Below are positions 17,606 to 26,465 of a stretch of 64,000 bases of DNA, in pieces (the stretch's first letter is position 1; the number at the start of each line of letters is the position of its first letter). Source of the DNA: CAYNST01 sp964434105 (lineage in GTDB: Bacteria > Pseudomonadota > Gammaproteobacteria > Pseudomonadales > Cellvibrionaceae); assembly GCA_964434105.1 (NCBI GenBank), contig CAYSTJ010000004.1:1-64000 (forward strand). The letters are read 5' to 3'. Made by a program: the position numbers and the translations under genes. The notes under the pieces were generated by a model that worked only from the letters and a program-made list of their open reading frames with translations, ran no database searches and was not told the origin of the DNA.

Positions 17606-18526
17606 ATGAAGGTGTCCATTGTCGGGCTCGGTAAAGTCGGATCGAGCCTGGCGTTCGTTCTTTCCATGAAGAGTTTTATCGACGAGCTGGTTTTGATTGG
17701 ACGCACGCCGGATTCAGTGATGGGGGATGTGCTGGACCTGCGCCACGGTCAGCTGTTTGTAGAATCGCCGGTGCGGATACACGCGGGAACGCTGGCAGAG
17801 GCGGCGGGCTCGGATGTTATCGCCATCTGTGCGTCGGCGCCGATGCCAGCACGGACGACCGATCGTCTGGCTTTGGCGCCGGCCAATGTACATCTGTTGT
17901 CGCAGCTTCTGAGCGGTATTGCCCGCGTAGCCCCCGATGCACGACTTGTAATTGTTTCTAATCCAGTGGATGTTCTCGTACATTTTGCATTGGAATTCAC
18001 CGGCTTTGCACCGCAGCAGGTTATCGGCACCGGTACGCTTGTGGACTCGGCACGGTTCCGGCAGTTACTGGCGGATGAAATCAACATTCATATGGATGAT
18101 ATTCGGGCCTATATCCTGGGTGAGCATGGCGACAGTCAGTTTCCCGCCATGAGTTGTGCTTACGCGGGTGGTGAGCCGCTGGATGACACGCCGCATCGTC
18201 GACAACTGTTTGTGCAGGCATCGCAGGCCGGTCAGGAAGTCTATAAACGAAAAGGATTCACGAATTATGCGATTGCGCTGGCAGCCGCCGACATCATTCG
18301 CTGTATCGTCCTCGATGCCAAACATACCATGCCGGTCAGTCTGAAGGTGGACGGGTTTTTGGGCGTTAGCGATGTATGTCTCAGCCTGCCGGCGGTGGTT
18401 GGGCGTAAAGGCATAGAACGCATACTGCACCCGCGTCTCAACGCACGGGAGCAGGCAGCGTTCCTGAACAGCGCCCAAGTGATACGTTCAGCCATTGCCG
18501 GAGTGCGGCACGACCTGGACATTTAG
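17606..18526 (+). CDS. Lactate/malate dehydrogenase family protein
   Basis: A 306-residue NAD-dependent 2-hydroxyacid dehydrogenase. Seen: the dinucleotide fold GLGKVGSS, the cofactor region VSNPVDVLV, GTGTLVDSARFR with Asp147 and Arg150, and the catalytic His174 in LGEHGDSQFPA. This layout is closer to L-lactate dehydrogenase than to MDH. The active-site loop reads ASAPMPARTTDRL; where LDHs carry Gln and MDHs carry Arg, this protein seems to have Met80, so substrate preference is unclear. It is monocistronic, with a GGAGG(T) ribosome site. It ends 33 bases from the convergent PPOX gene. Confidence 0.85.
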   Translation: MKVSIVGLGKVGSSLAFVLSMKSFIDELVLIGRTPDSVMGDVLDLRHGQLFVESPVRIHAGTLAEAAGSDVIAICASAPMPARTTDRLALAPANVHLLSQLLSGIARVAPDARLVIVSNPVDVLVHFALEFTGFAPQQVIGTGTLVDSARFRQLLADEINIHMDDIRAYILGEHGDSQFPAMSCAYAGGEPLDDTPHRRQLFVQASQAGQEVYKRKGFTNYAIALAAADIIRCIVLDAKHTMPVSLKVDGFLGVSDVCLSLPAVVGRKGIERILHPRLNAREQAAFLNSAQVIRSAIAGVRHDLDI

Positions 18527-18559
18527 TCAATGACCTTTCGGCAGGTCACAGGCGGCAAC

Positions 18560-19042
18560 TCAGGAAATTTTGCGGTTTTCGCCCAGGTCGGGCGGCGTGT
18601 CAGATACTTTGGCTTTGGCAATCTCGAATAGCTGTCGCATTTTGCTCGTGGTGGAATCCCAGACCTGCGCATCGTGTACTTCAACCTCAAGCACAGCCAC
18701 CTCGGGTGAGTGCTTGCCTTGTGGAAACCAGACATCCACCATGGGGTTCCACAGCTCATCTATCAGGGCGCGATCGGATGTGAGGCGTGCGTTCCCTGAA
18801 ACCGAGACGTAGTGATTATTCGGCTGATCCACAAAGGCAAGATTTACGCGTGAATCCTGCGCAACCTCTACAGTTTTATGCGAGTCCCTGCGGGTAAAAA
18901 ACCACAGATGGCCTTCAAAACTTTCCTGCACCATATACATTGGGCGGGAGCGTAACGACAGACCATCTTCGCTGGTCATCATGACGACTTTGCAGTCTTT
19001 AATTTCATTCCAGATCTGTTGTAGATTGTCGGGTGTCAACAT
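18560..19042 (-). CDS. PPOX-fold general stress protein (GS26-like)
   Basis: A 160-residue split-barrel flavin or heme-binding protein of the pyridoxamine-phosphate-oxidase-like group. Features: LQQIWNEIKDCKVVMMTSED, RSRPMYMVQESFEGHLWFFT, ARVNLAF-type strand (here SRVNLAFVDQPNNHYVSVSG), and VDVWFPQGKHSP. This pattern fits the general stress protein 26 subfamily, whose substrate is not known. Start chosen at 19042 with GAGG upstream; a frame reaching back to 19303 overlaps the porin gene and is not believable. Confidence 0.85.
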   Translation of the reverse strand: MLTPDNLQQIWNEIKDCKVVMMTSEDGLSLRSRPMYMVQESFEGHLWFFTRRDSHKTVEVAQDSRVNLAFVDQPNNHYVSVSGNARLTSDRALIDELWNPMVDVWFPQGKHSPEVAVLEVEVHDAQVWDSTTSKMRQLFEIAKAKVSDTPPDLGENRKIS

Positions 19043-19169
19043 AGGACGTACCTCGCAATAGTGGATGACTGGCCGGCTCCACGAATGGAACCGGTAACTT
19101 GTCGTCGTGTTTTGCAAGGCGCGTACCATAGAAGGTGCTGCGAGCCACGCTAAATAAATGAACACGCGT

Positions 19170-20288
19170 TTAAAACGCGTATTGCGCGCGAAATCCCATG
19201 GAATTACCTGAGCCGTTTTTACTGGCGCTGGAATGCTCGATATCTGCCCGCCCAATGTTGAACATGAGGCGCAGTCGGCCGGTGACATAGTGATTGATGC
19301 CAATCACTATCGCGTCCCCGCTGGCGCCTTCTTCCTGGTCAACCAGATCGATATTGCTGAAACGACCAACCAGTTCCCATGAGCCTTTCTCCGGCTCATC
19401 GAAGGAGCCGCCATCATACGGGCGGGGGCCGCCCCGGAGAAACCAGCTGGCGAGTACATAGTAGCCAGAAAACTGTACAGAGCTTTCCTTTACACCCGGC
19501 GGACTTAATTCCTGAATGTATTGCTGCATGAACTCGGCCTGCATGGAAAACTGCCGATAAACAAAAGCGCCTTCCAGAGAAAATTGACTGATGGAGTCGG
19601 CCCGAATTTCCCGGCTTTCAATGATCTTGCGGGCAGGATCGACTTCTGCAGGTTCATTGATGTCATATTCGTTGCTCTGCATGTCACGCAGGGATCCGCT
19701 GATGCCCAGGTGAACCAGGCGGCCGGGCTCGTTGACCGGACTCAGCGTCAACCGGCCGGTGGCAGCATAGCCATCCAGGCCAAATTCATCTTCGCCGGCG
19801 CGAAACACGCCCAGTGCCCAGCTGTGTCGGTCGCTGTCGTCCTCCAGCATGACACCATAGCTACGGCCCGGCGCGAAGGCTTCGGTTACCATGCTGCGCT
19901 CCATGGTGCTGATATTCATGGAGCTGGTCAGATTTTCTAGCCCGAAGGGCTCCTTGGTCCGCCCAGCCGTCAGATTGGCGTGCTCCCAGCCGCGGTATTC
20001 CACCACACCATCCGTAATACTCACTTCGTTATCGCTTTGATCGATGTCTACTTCCAGCTCCGCGCGCCAGTGTTTACCTGATTTATGCTTGATGCCAATC
20101 CGGCTCCGGCGGATGTCCCATTCGCTGCCACGCTTGCCGTCGTTGTGGACGTCTTCGAAATAGACGTAGTCCACCATGATTCTGCCCTGAACCTCAAGAT
20201 CGCCTTTATCGGTATCGAAGTTGGCGTGGGCATTGGACGCGGCTACAGCCCCGAGCAGAGTGACAGCGATCAGCGGAGAAAATTTCAT
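19170..20288 (-). CDS. Phosphate-selective porin O/P family protein
   Basis: A 372-residue outer-membrane porin with a cleavable signal (AASNAHA) and a C-terminal FRAQYAF strand ending in Phe, as needed for barrel assembly. It opens GDLEVQGRIMVDYVYFEDVH and contains WDIRRSRIGIKHKSGKHWRAEL, GVVEYRGWEHANLTAGRTKEPFGLE, which are the usual OprO/OprP-like family stretches. The substrate cannot be told from sequence; many relatives carry phosphate or polyphosphate, others are uncharacterised. Transcribed toward the PPOX gene with a 127-base gap. Confidence 0.88.
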   Translation of the reverse strand: MKFSPLIAVTLLGAVAASNAHANFDTDKGDLEVQGRIMVDYVYFEDVHNDGKRGSEWDIRRSRIGIKHKSGKHWRAELEVDIDQSDNEVSITDGVVEYRGWEHANLTAGRTKEPFGLENLTSSMNISTMERSMVTEAFAPGRSYGVMLEDDSDRHSWALGVFRAGEDEFGLDGYAATGRLTLSPVNEPGRLVHLGISGSLRDMQSNEYDINEPAEVDPARKIIESREIRADSISQFSLEGAFVYRQFSMQAEFMQQYIQELSPPGVKESSVQFSGYYVLASWFLRGGPRPYDGGSFDEPEKGSWELVGRFSNIDLVDQEEGASGDAIVIGINHYVTGRLRLMFNIGRADIEHSSASKNGSGNSMGFRAQYAF

Positions 20289-20540
20289 TTATTCAAGTCC
20301 GTATCGGGTTGTTTTTGAAAGGTGGGATTTATACCGCAGTGTTGAAGACGCTGCGAGTAAGGTGGTCGCATTAAATAAAACTGTAATATTTTGTAATGTA
20401 GGGGCATCGCCACGATATATCGACAGCAGGCATTGTAGTGGCGGGCCGGATGCTGTGTCGAGGTGGGTGCCATGCAAAAACCCGTGCCGGTCCACGTTCA
20501 AAACCGCCTATGGTCGTTCGGAGCGGGTGCTCGTTGACAC

Positions 20541-20570
20541 AATAACCAGCAATAACCAGCAATAACCAGT
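20541..20570. repeat. 10-bp tandem repeat (AATAACCAGC x3)
   Basis: Three head-to-tail copies of AATAACCAGC (the last ends in T) run directly into the REP-like array. Confidence 0.85.
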
Positions 20571-20997
20571 GCCTGTCCCTGACTATTCGCCTGCTCCTCT
20601 ACCAGTGTCTGTCCCTGCCCAGTGCCTGTCCCTGCCCCTGCCCTCGGTGTCTGTCCCCGTTTGAAGTGCCTGTCCCCGTTTGCAGTGCCTGTCCCGTTTG
20701 CAGTGTCCCTGCCCAGTGCCTGTCCCCGTCCTCGCCCGTCCTAGGTGCCTGTCCCCGTCTTCGGTCCCTCGGTGCCTGTCCCTGCCCGCGNNNNNNNNNN
20801 NNNNNNNNNNNNNNNNNNNNNNNNNNNNNNNNNNNNNNNNNNNNNNNNNNNNNNNNNNNNNNNNNNNNNNNNNNNNNNNNNNNNNNNNNNCCGTCCTAGG
20901 TGCCTGTCCCCGTCTTCGGTCCCTCGGTGCCTGTCCCTGCCCGCGGCCCCGTGCCTGTCCCCGTTTGCAGTGCCTGTCCCTGCTCCTGCCCGCCTCT
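20569..20997 (+). repeat. Expanded array of REP-like GTGCCTGTCC repeats
   Basis: A dozen or more copies of GTGCCTGTCCC(C/T)G or GTGTCTGTCCC, mixed with TGCCC and CGTTTGCA spacers, almost all in the same orientation. The array is interrupted by the 100-N gap. A 55-base block is identical on both sides of the gap (20736-20790 and 20891-20945). The open frames that cross this array are low-complexity artefacts. Confidence 0.85.
20791..20890. other. Assembly gap of 100 N
   Basis: Exactly 100 N, the conventional placeholder for a gap of unknown size, placed inside the repeat array with the same 55 bases on either side. Confidence 0.99.
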
Positions 20998-21114
20998 GAC
21001 CGGTCTCGACGAGGCGGTCATTTTCGTCTACTTTGTCAGTCTCGATCATCGGTTACTTGCAGAGCGTACACGGCTCGGGTAAGTTCTGATGTAAAAACCC
21101 TGCTGGAGACAACT

Positions 21115-23142
21115 ATGCTGACCAAATACATGCCGACCACGTCACGAATGAGGAAGGGCATGCTGACTTCTGCCGCGCAGCGGTCTGGCCGCTCGGTTGT
21201 AAAGTTGATTCTTACGCTGGGTTTGCCATTTGGGTTACTCTCAAGTGCCTATGCCGAGGTCAGTTTGCCCAGAATATTTGGCGACGGTATGGTGCTGCAG
21301 CGGGACCAGACGATCAAGGTGTGGGGCTGGGCGACGACCGAATCTGCGGTTGAGGTGCGTCTGGGTAAACTGCAACCGGTATCCGCGCCGGTAAAGGGTG
21401 GACGCTGGGAGGTCGAGCTGCCATCGCAGGCGGCCGGTGGTCCGGTTACCATGACCATCACTGGCGCCAACAGAATTCAGCGCGAGGACATTTATTTCGG
21501 CGATGTCTGGCTCGCCTCGGGACAGTCCAATATGGATATCCCGATGGAGCGCGTCAAGGAACGTTTCCCTGATGAAATAGCCTGCACGCCATCGCCGCTG
21601 ATTCGCCAGTTCCGCGTACCCAAGGCGTATAATTTCGAACAGCCGGCCAGCGATTTTGCCAGTGGTGACTGGAAGGCGGCAAGACCGGACACTATTCTGG
21701 ATTTTTCCGCGGTGGGGTACTTTTTTGCCCGGGATCTTTTCAATCACTATGGGGTACCCATCGGCATTATCAATAACAGCTTTGGCGGGTCACCCGCAGA
21801 AGGCTGGATGAGCGAAAGCGCGCTGGAAGCGTTTCCACACCATCTGCAAACAGCCCGGAAGTGGGCAAATACCGAATATTTGAAGAAGGTCCAGGCGAAG
21901 GATCGACAGATCAGCGATGCCTGGTATGCCCAACTCAACGAGCTGGACCCGGGTTTACAGGGTGACACCCCCTGGTACGACCCGAAAACGCCGATCGCCA
22001 AATGGGACCGCATGCAGGTACCGGGATCATGGGAAGACACTGCTCTGGGGGAAATGGATGGGTCGGTCTGGTTTCAGAAAGAGTTTGACCTGCCTGCCAA
22101 CCTGGCGGGCAAACCCGCCCGGTTGATGCTGGGTCGGATCGTAGACGCTGATACCGTCTGGGTAAACGGCACCAAAGTGGGCGAAACCGGTTATCAGTAT
22201 CCGCCGCGCCGCTATCAGGTACCTTCGGATGTTTTACAGCGTGGGGTCAACCGCATAACCGTGCGAATCGTCAACCCGGCCGGTAAAGGTGAGTTCGTAC
22301 TGGATAAGCCCTACTGGATCGAAGTCGATAATTTTCACCAGAATCTGATCGGCGAGTGGCATTTTCGCGCTGGCGCAAAGATGGAGCGTCTGGCGTCATC
22401 GGTATTCCAGGAGTACAGTAATCCGCTCGGATTCTATAATGCCATGCTGGCGCCATTGCTCAACCTGCCTATAAAGGGTGTTATTTGGTATCAGGGAGAA
22501 TCCAATACCGGGGATCCGCAGGAGTACGCAAGGTTGCTACCGGCACTCATTCGCGACTGGCGGGAGCAATGGGGCATCGGGCCATTTCCGTTTATACTGG
22601 TGCAGCTGGCGAATTTCATGGAAGCGAAGCCGCTGCCGGAAGAAAGCGACTGGGCGGCGACCCGTGAAGTGCAGCGTCAGGCTCAGGCTCTGCCCAATAC
22701 CGGTATGGCGGTGGCCATTGATGTCGGTGAATGGAACGACATCCATCCCACCGATAAGAAAACGGTCGGTGAGCGGCTGGCGCTGGTCGCTCGCAAGGTA
22801 GCTTATGGCGAAAAGGATCTCGTGCATTCCGGCCCTGCGCCCCAGACCATGACCCGCAAGAAAAATCGGTTAGTGTTGACGTTTGACAACGTCGGCGGTG
22901 GTCTTGAAACCCGCGGCAAGCCATTGCGGGGTTTTGCTATTGCCGGTGAAGACGGACGGTTTGTATGGGCTAACGCAAGTATCCGCAAGAATCAGGTGCT
23001 GCTGTGGCACCGTGACGTCAAGTCCCCGGTGACCGTGCGATACGCATGGGCTGACAATCCGGTCCAGGCCAATCTGTACAATCGGGAAGGATTACCGGCC
23101 GTACCGTTTCAGCTGACACTCGATTCGGAGCGGACGCCCTGA
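21115..23142 (+). CDS. Sialate O-acetylesterase-like SGNH esterase
   Basis: A 675-residue secreted esterase of the sialate 9-O-acetylesterase family (also used on acetylated xylan by saccharolytic bacteria). Long basic N-region, then a hydrophobic signal ending SSAYA. Block I nucleophile GQSNMDIPM; second family block NNSFGGSPAEGWMSESAL; a jelly-roll insert (WFQKEFDLPANLAGKPARLMLGR) splitting the catalytic domain; then GVIWYQGESNTGDPQEY and the catalytic Asp/His region WNDIHPTDKKTVGERLAL. Start chosen at 21115 (GGAG seven bases upstream); the frame continuing upstream runs through repeats and the gap. With the GH3 enzyme it supports a polysaccharide-degrading lifestyle. Confidence 0.92.
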   Translation: MLTKYMPTTSRMRKGMLTSAAQRSGRSVVKLILTLGLPFGLLSSAYAEVSLPRIFGDGMVLQRDQTIKVWGWATTESAVEVRLGKLQPVSAPVKGGRWEVELPSQAAGGPVTMTITGANRIQREDIYFGDVWLASGQSNMDIPMERVKERFPDEIACTPSPLIRQFRVPKAYNFEQPASDFASGDWKAARPDTILDFSAVGYFFARDLFNHYGVPIGIINNSFGGSPAEGWMSESALEAFPHHLQTARKWANTEYLKKVQAKDRQISDAWYAQLNELDPGLQGDTPWYDPKTPIAKWDRMQVPGSWEDTALGEMDGSVWFQKEFDLPANLAGKPARLMLGRIVDADTVWVNGTKVGETGYQYPPRRYQVPSDVLQRGVNRITVRIVNPAGKGEFVLDKPYWIEVDNFHQNLIGEWHFRAGAKMERLASSVFQEYSNPLGFYNAMLAPLLNLPIKGVIWYQGESNTGDPQEYARLLPALIRDWREQWGIGPFPFILVQLANFMEAKPLPEESDWAATREVQRQAQALPNTGMAVAIDVGEWNDIHPTDKKTVGERLALVARKVAYGEKDLVHSGPAPQTMTRKKNRLVLTFDNVGGGLETRGKPLRGFAIAGEDGRFVWANASIRKNQVLLWHRDVKSPVTVRYAWADNPVQANLYNREGLPAVPFQLTLDSERTP

Positions 23143-23204
23143 TACAGCCCGCCAATTCCGCCGCCCTATCGTCAATCCGTGTTCTATACTCTGGTGTAGG
23201 TTGT

Positions 23205-23239
23205 CGCACGATGATGCCACCTGGCGGCATCATCGTGCG
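23205..23239. terminator. Perfect 14-bp hairpin after the esterase gene
   Basis: CGCACGATGATGCC at 23205-23218 pairs perfectly with 23226-23239 across a seven-base loop, 62 bases after the esterase stop. There is no T-run after it, so it is not a textbook intrinsic terminator; it may act as an mRNA 3'-end stabiliser or be a repeat hairpin. Confidence 0.5.
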
Positions 23240-23250
23240 CCGCGACGTGT

Positions 23251-23288
23251 GGTGCAGGGGCAAATCGGGGCGTGAGCTGAATAGTTAC
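23251..23288. repeat. MITE-like element, solo right end
   Basis: The 38 bases end GAGCTGAATAGTTAC and match the right end of the copy at 42416-42571 over 36 bases, including GGGGCAAATCGGGGCGTGAG. The left part of the element is missing; the hairpin at 23205-23239 lies directly beside it. Confidence 0.75.
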
Positions 23289-23399
23289 TCTTAAATAGCG
23301 AAAGAATGCGCAGGCCATCTGCATCAGACCGGGTGACGAGTGGCATCAGGACATTCATCATTCGGCATGAATAACCGGTAACGGACGGCGGGGGAGCCC

Positions 23400-24920
23400 A
23401 TGAGCGCCAGTACCATAACACTCCTCCGGTTTGTTCTTGCCGTGCTGACGCTATTGGCGCTGGCAATCAAGCCGCATATCCCGCCTAAAAAATTACTCGT
23501 ATACCCCGGCCCGCACGCAGTGGCCGCCATCTATGCACCGCCTGGGACTGTCTACGGCGATCACTACGCCTGGACCGATGCCGGGAGCGACAATTGGCTC
23601 TGCCGGTTCGACCATACATTTGGCCCCTTAACCTGTGGCTGGAGTCTCGACTGGAACATCTCCCGTGATGGACGCTGTGCCGGCGGCGGTGGTTACCCGA
23701 AATGTTCATCGATTGATCGGGATGATGATGGCGATGGCTGGGGGTGGGAGAACGGACGGGCCTGCGTCGTGGTCCTGGCCGACGGCGGCCCTGTACCGGA
23801 CCACCCTCAGAGCCGTAAAGCCGTGCCATATCCCGCACCCATGGCCAGCAATTGCACAGAGGAGATACTGGCAGGTGAATTTGTACCGCCCACGTCGGAT
23901 TTCAGCGGATACAACGGCATAAACATACAGGTACATTACGAAGGCAGGGCAGAGTTCCTGCGACTGTATATGCGAAATTTCAACCCGGTCTATTCGGATC
24001 CGGCCGACGTTAACAGCACAAAATTTATGTCGGCTTTTCTGCGCACGGATGAATTGAAAGCGGGACCACTGTACATCGGCTTTGCGGAGTTCAATGTTGC
24101 GGAGTGGTGGGTGCTGCAATGGCTGAAGGAGAACGCTGACCGGCAACTGGCTATGCCGGAATTTGATCGCATAGTATCGCTGGGTATTGATCATGTTGAG
24201 CATGGCGTGCACAAGTTGCGGATTGAGCGCATTGAGCTGGTGGGAAAGCGGATAACCACGCCGTTTTATCTGAGCTTCATTCTGCTGACCTGGGTACTGT
24301 TGTTTGGCATCGAGTGGATTTTTCGCGCCGGCCGCCGTAGAGCACCCGCCGTTCAACATGCGGTCCCGCTGCTCGGGGCGACGGGGAAAACCACCCTGGA
24401 AGAGCGGGCCATTGGCAGTCTGAAACCTGGAAAGACCCCTCCGATAACCGACCTGATCTCCGGGGCCTACAACCGTGACGGGGTTGAACAGCAGATCGGG
24501 GCATGGTACGCCGCAGCAACTTTTCCGCCGACATTTGCAGTCATTATGCTGGAGGTAGACCAGTGCGGACACATACAGGAAAGCCTGGGGCAGAGCGCGG
24601 TCGAGCAGTTGCTGCGGTCCTTTGTCGAGCGGGTGGAAGCCAATACCCGCGAGCAGGACATTCTGGCACGTTGGGATGACGCCGTCTTCGTTCTGATCTC
24701 GCGCCAGACGTCCGTCGAAAGCCTGCTGCAAATGGTAGAAAAGCTGAGGCAACGAATAGCCAGTCATACTTTCGGGATGGAGGGCGAGCCGACCATAACC
24801 GTTAGTGTCGGCATCAGCATTGTGTGCCCTGGCGATACCTTTTTTATGGCATTAAAGCGCGCAGAGATCGCCTTGCACAAGGCGAAGAATGAAGGCAATG
24901 GTGTTGTTTATGAAGAATAA
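23400..24920 (+). CDS. Membrane sensor with CBM10-like insert and dead GGDEF domain
   Basis: 506 residues. N-terminal helix (about 9-24), a periplasmic domain (25-285), a second helix (about 288-305), and a cytoplasmic GGDEF-fold domain (345-505; weak DLISGAYNRDG start, TISVGI-type strand TVSVGIS). The active-site motif reads RWDDAVF (424-430), so the third-position acidic residue is Ala and cyclase activity is not expected. The periplasmic domain shows FLRLYMRNFNPVY and the STKFMS stretch shared with the next three genes. Between them lies a Cys-rich insert with DRDDDGDGWGWENGRACVV (107-125), very like the core of CBM10 cellulose-binding modules. Start has GGGGGAG upstream. First gene of a five-gene operon. 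Confidence 0.85.
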   Translation: MSASTITLLRFVLAVLTLLALAIKPHIPPKKLLVYPGPHAVAAIYAPPGTVYGDHYAWTDAGSDNWLCRFDHTFGPLTCGWSLDWNISRDGRCAGGGGYPKCSSIDRDDDGDGWGWENGRACVVVLADGGPVPDHPQSRKAVPYPAPMASNCTEEILAGEFVPPTSDFSGYNGINIQVHYEGRAEFLRLYMRNFNPVYSDPADVNSTKFMSAFLRTDELKAGPLYIGFAEFNVAEWWVLQWLKENADRQLAMPEFDRIVSLGIDHVEHGVHKLRIERIELVGKRITTPFYLSFILLTWVLLFGIEWIFRAGRRRAPAVQHAVPLLGATGKTTLEERAIGSLKPGKTPPITDLISGAYNRDGVEQQIGAWYAAATFPPTFAVIMLEVDQCGHIQESLGQSAVEQLLRSFVERVEANTREQDILARWDDAVFVLISRQTSVESLLQMVEKLRQRIASHTFGMEGEPTITVSVGISIVCPGDTFFMALKRAEIALHKAKNEGNGVVYEE

Positions 24921-24938
24921 CCAGTGTAGTTATCTGTC

Positions 24939-26249
24939 ATGAGCCGACAGCGCTACGAGCGGTGGATGGTAGCGGGCCTGATTGCGACGGTGATAATCTT
25001 TGCGGGCCATTTTCTGTTGCCCGATCGGCGGGTCCACGTGCACCCTCTCGAAAATAACCTGCGCGGCCTGTACGGTTTTTATGGTAACGAAACCGGTATG
25101 TCGGCCTCATGGGCAGATGAACCAAATGATGAATGGTTGTGCGACTATAAAAAATCTCACGATTACGGTTGTGGCTGGGCCGTTTACACCGACCCGGAGT
25201 TTGTCCAGGGGATGGATCTAAGTGCCTTTGATGCGATTGAAATTTCACTGGACTACGATGGGCCGGCGGACAGAATCCGGTTGTTCATGAGTAATTTTGA
25301 ACCGGCGTTCTCCCGGCCGGATGATGTGACATCCACCAAATTTCAGGCAATGACCTTCTCCGTACGCGAGGTGGACGAGCCGGTGTTGATCGGTCTCGAT
25401 GAATTTTCCGTGGCAGACTGGTGGCTGCACGATCGCAGGATACGCCGTCAGTGGGCGCTGCCGGCTTTTCATAACATCGTCAGGATTGGTGTGGATTTTA
25501 TACAGCCGGGACGACATCAGGTTCGGGTTAACAAAATCGTCCTGGTCGGGCCCTGGATCAGAACCGTGCCGCTTATGTACGGAATCCTGAGCGCCTGGGC
25601 GCTTTTGTTTATCGGTGAGGGTGCAGTTCGTTACGGATACGCGCTGGTGAAGCGTCGGCGCGAGCGGCGCATGATCATACAGACTGAAGCCCGGAAAGCC
25701 GGTCAGGAAGAAGAGAGACAGAGGCTGGCCGTACTGACGGAAGTCGACCCACTGACCGGGCTGTACAACCGGAACGGGTTAACCGGGCAACTGCAGGCAC
25801 TATTTGATAACACAGTCCACGCTGATGTGGGCGTGCTGATGATTGATCTTGATCATTTTCGGCAGCTGAATGACCGCTGGGGATATGATATGGGCGACAA
25901 AGCGCTGAAGGCCTACGCTGCCGCGCTGGCGGCAAGCCTGCGGGCCGACGACCTACAGGCCCGCTGGGGCGGCGAAGTATTTGTTGTCATCTGCCGGAAC
26001 CAGACTGAAGCGACGCTCCGTGTTTTTGCCGAAAAGCTCCGCAAAATGGCCGCCAACTACCGATTTGGTGGCGAATTGAACCTGACGCTCACCATTAGCG
26101 TCGGCTTTACAATCGGTCAGGCGGGGGAGACGTTCGACGAGGCGTTCCAGCGTGCCGATCGGGCAGTTCATCTGGCAAAGCAGCGCGGTCGGAACCGTGT
26201 CGAATTTGTTTCAGCAGCGCCTCCCGACGAGTCCGGCGGGCCGCAATAG
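24939..26249 (+). CDS. Membrane sensor diguanylate cyclase (GGEVF)
   Basis: 436 residues: helix 10-27, periplasmic sensor (28-205) with two Cys (68, 78) in WLCDY and YGCGW, conserved RLFMSNFEPAFSRPDD and STKF, second helix (about 211-228), a basic linker, then a GGDEF domain beginning DPLTGLYNRNG (270-280). The metal/substrate loop IDLDHFRQLND is intact. The signature is RWGGEVF (342-348): the catalytic third-position Glu is kept while the fourth is Val. It is the best candidate in the group for real c-di-GMP synthesis. Starts 18 bases after the previous stop with no strong ribosome site. N-terminus closely resembles the product at 27277. Confidence 0.88.
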   Translation: MSRQRYERWMVAGLIATVIIFAGHFLLPDRRVHVHPLENNLRGLYGFYGNETGMSASWADEPNDEWLCDYKKSHDYGCGWAVYTDPEFVQGMDLSAFDAIEISLDYDGPADRIRLFMSNFEPAFSRPDDVTSTKFQAMTFSVREVDEPVLIGLDEFSVADWWLHDRRIRRQWALPAFHNIVRIGVDFIQPGRHQVRVNKIVLVGPWIRTVPLMYGILSAWALLFIGEGAVRYGYALVKRRRERRMIIQTEARKAGQEEERQRLAVLTEVDPLTGLYNRNGLTGQLQALFDNTVHADVGVLMIDLDHFRQLNDRWGYDMGDKALKAYAAALAASLRADDLQARWGGEVFVVICRNQTEATLRVFAEKLRKMAANYRFGGELNLTLTISVGFTIGQAGETFDEAFQRADRAVHLAKQRGRNRVEFVSAAPPDESGGPQ

Positions 26250-26444
26250 CCGAGCCGCCACCGGCGCCATCAGCCCGGCCTGGACCTGTATCCCCAGGCG
26301 CTCCACCCTCATTTTTCTGTTTGCCGGACAGGTCACCGTGACTGTGTCGCGGTGCAATCCCGTTCGGGTCCGTGACACAGGTAGGTCTTGCTCTATACTC
26401 AAAAGACCAGTGGAAATGTGGCTTTACCAAGGAGCGAGCCGTAC

Positions 26445-26465
26445 ATGGATCCTCGCGCGATATGA
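26445..26465 (+). CDS. Six-codon leader ORF coupled to the next gene
   Basis: A good ribosome site (AAGGAGCG) stands ten bases before ATG GAT CCT CGC GCG ATA TGA. Its stop overlaps the ATG of the sensor gene at 26462 as ATGA. The sensor gene itself lacks a ribosome site at normal spacing, so termination-reinitiation from this mini-ORF is a plausible way to start it. Could also be chance. Confidence 0.35.
   Translation: MDPRAI

Noticed and set aside
19164..19180. Palindrome ACGCGTTT-A-AAACGCGT at the porin stop
   Set aside because: Loop of one base; it cannot form a stable hairpin and is partly fixed by the coding sequence.
20569..20997. Array that superficially resembles a CRISPR
   Set aside because: Units are short, imperfect and irregularly spaced, with no unique spacers of constant length and no cas genes.
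20680..21114. N-terminal extension of the esterase frame through the repeat array and the N gap
   Set aside because: Low-complexity translation of GTGCCTGTCC repeats plus unknown bases; a proper ribosome site and signal peptide occur at 21115.
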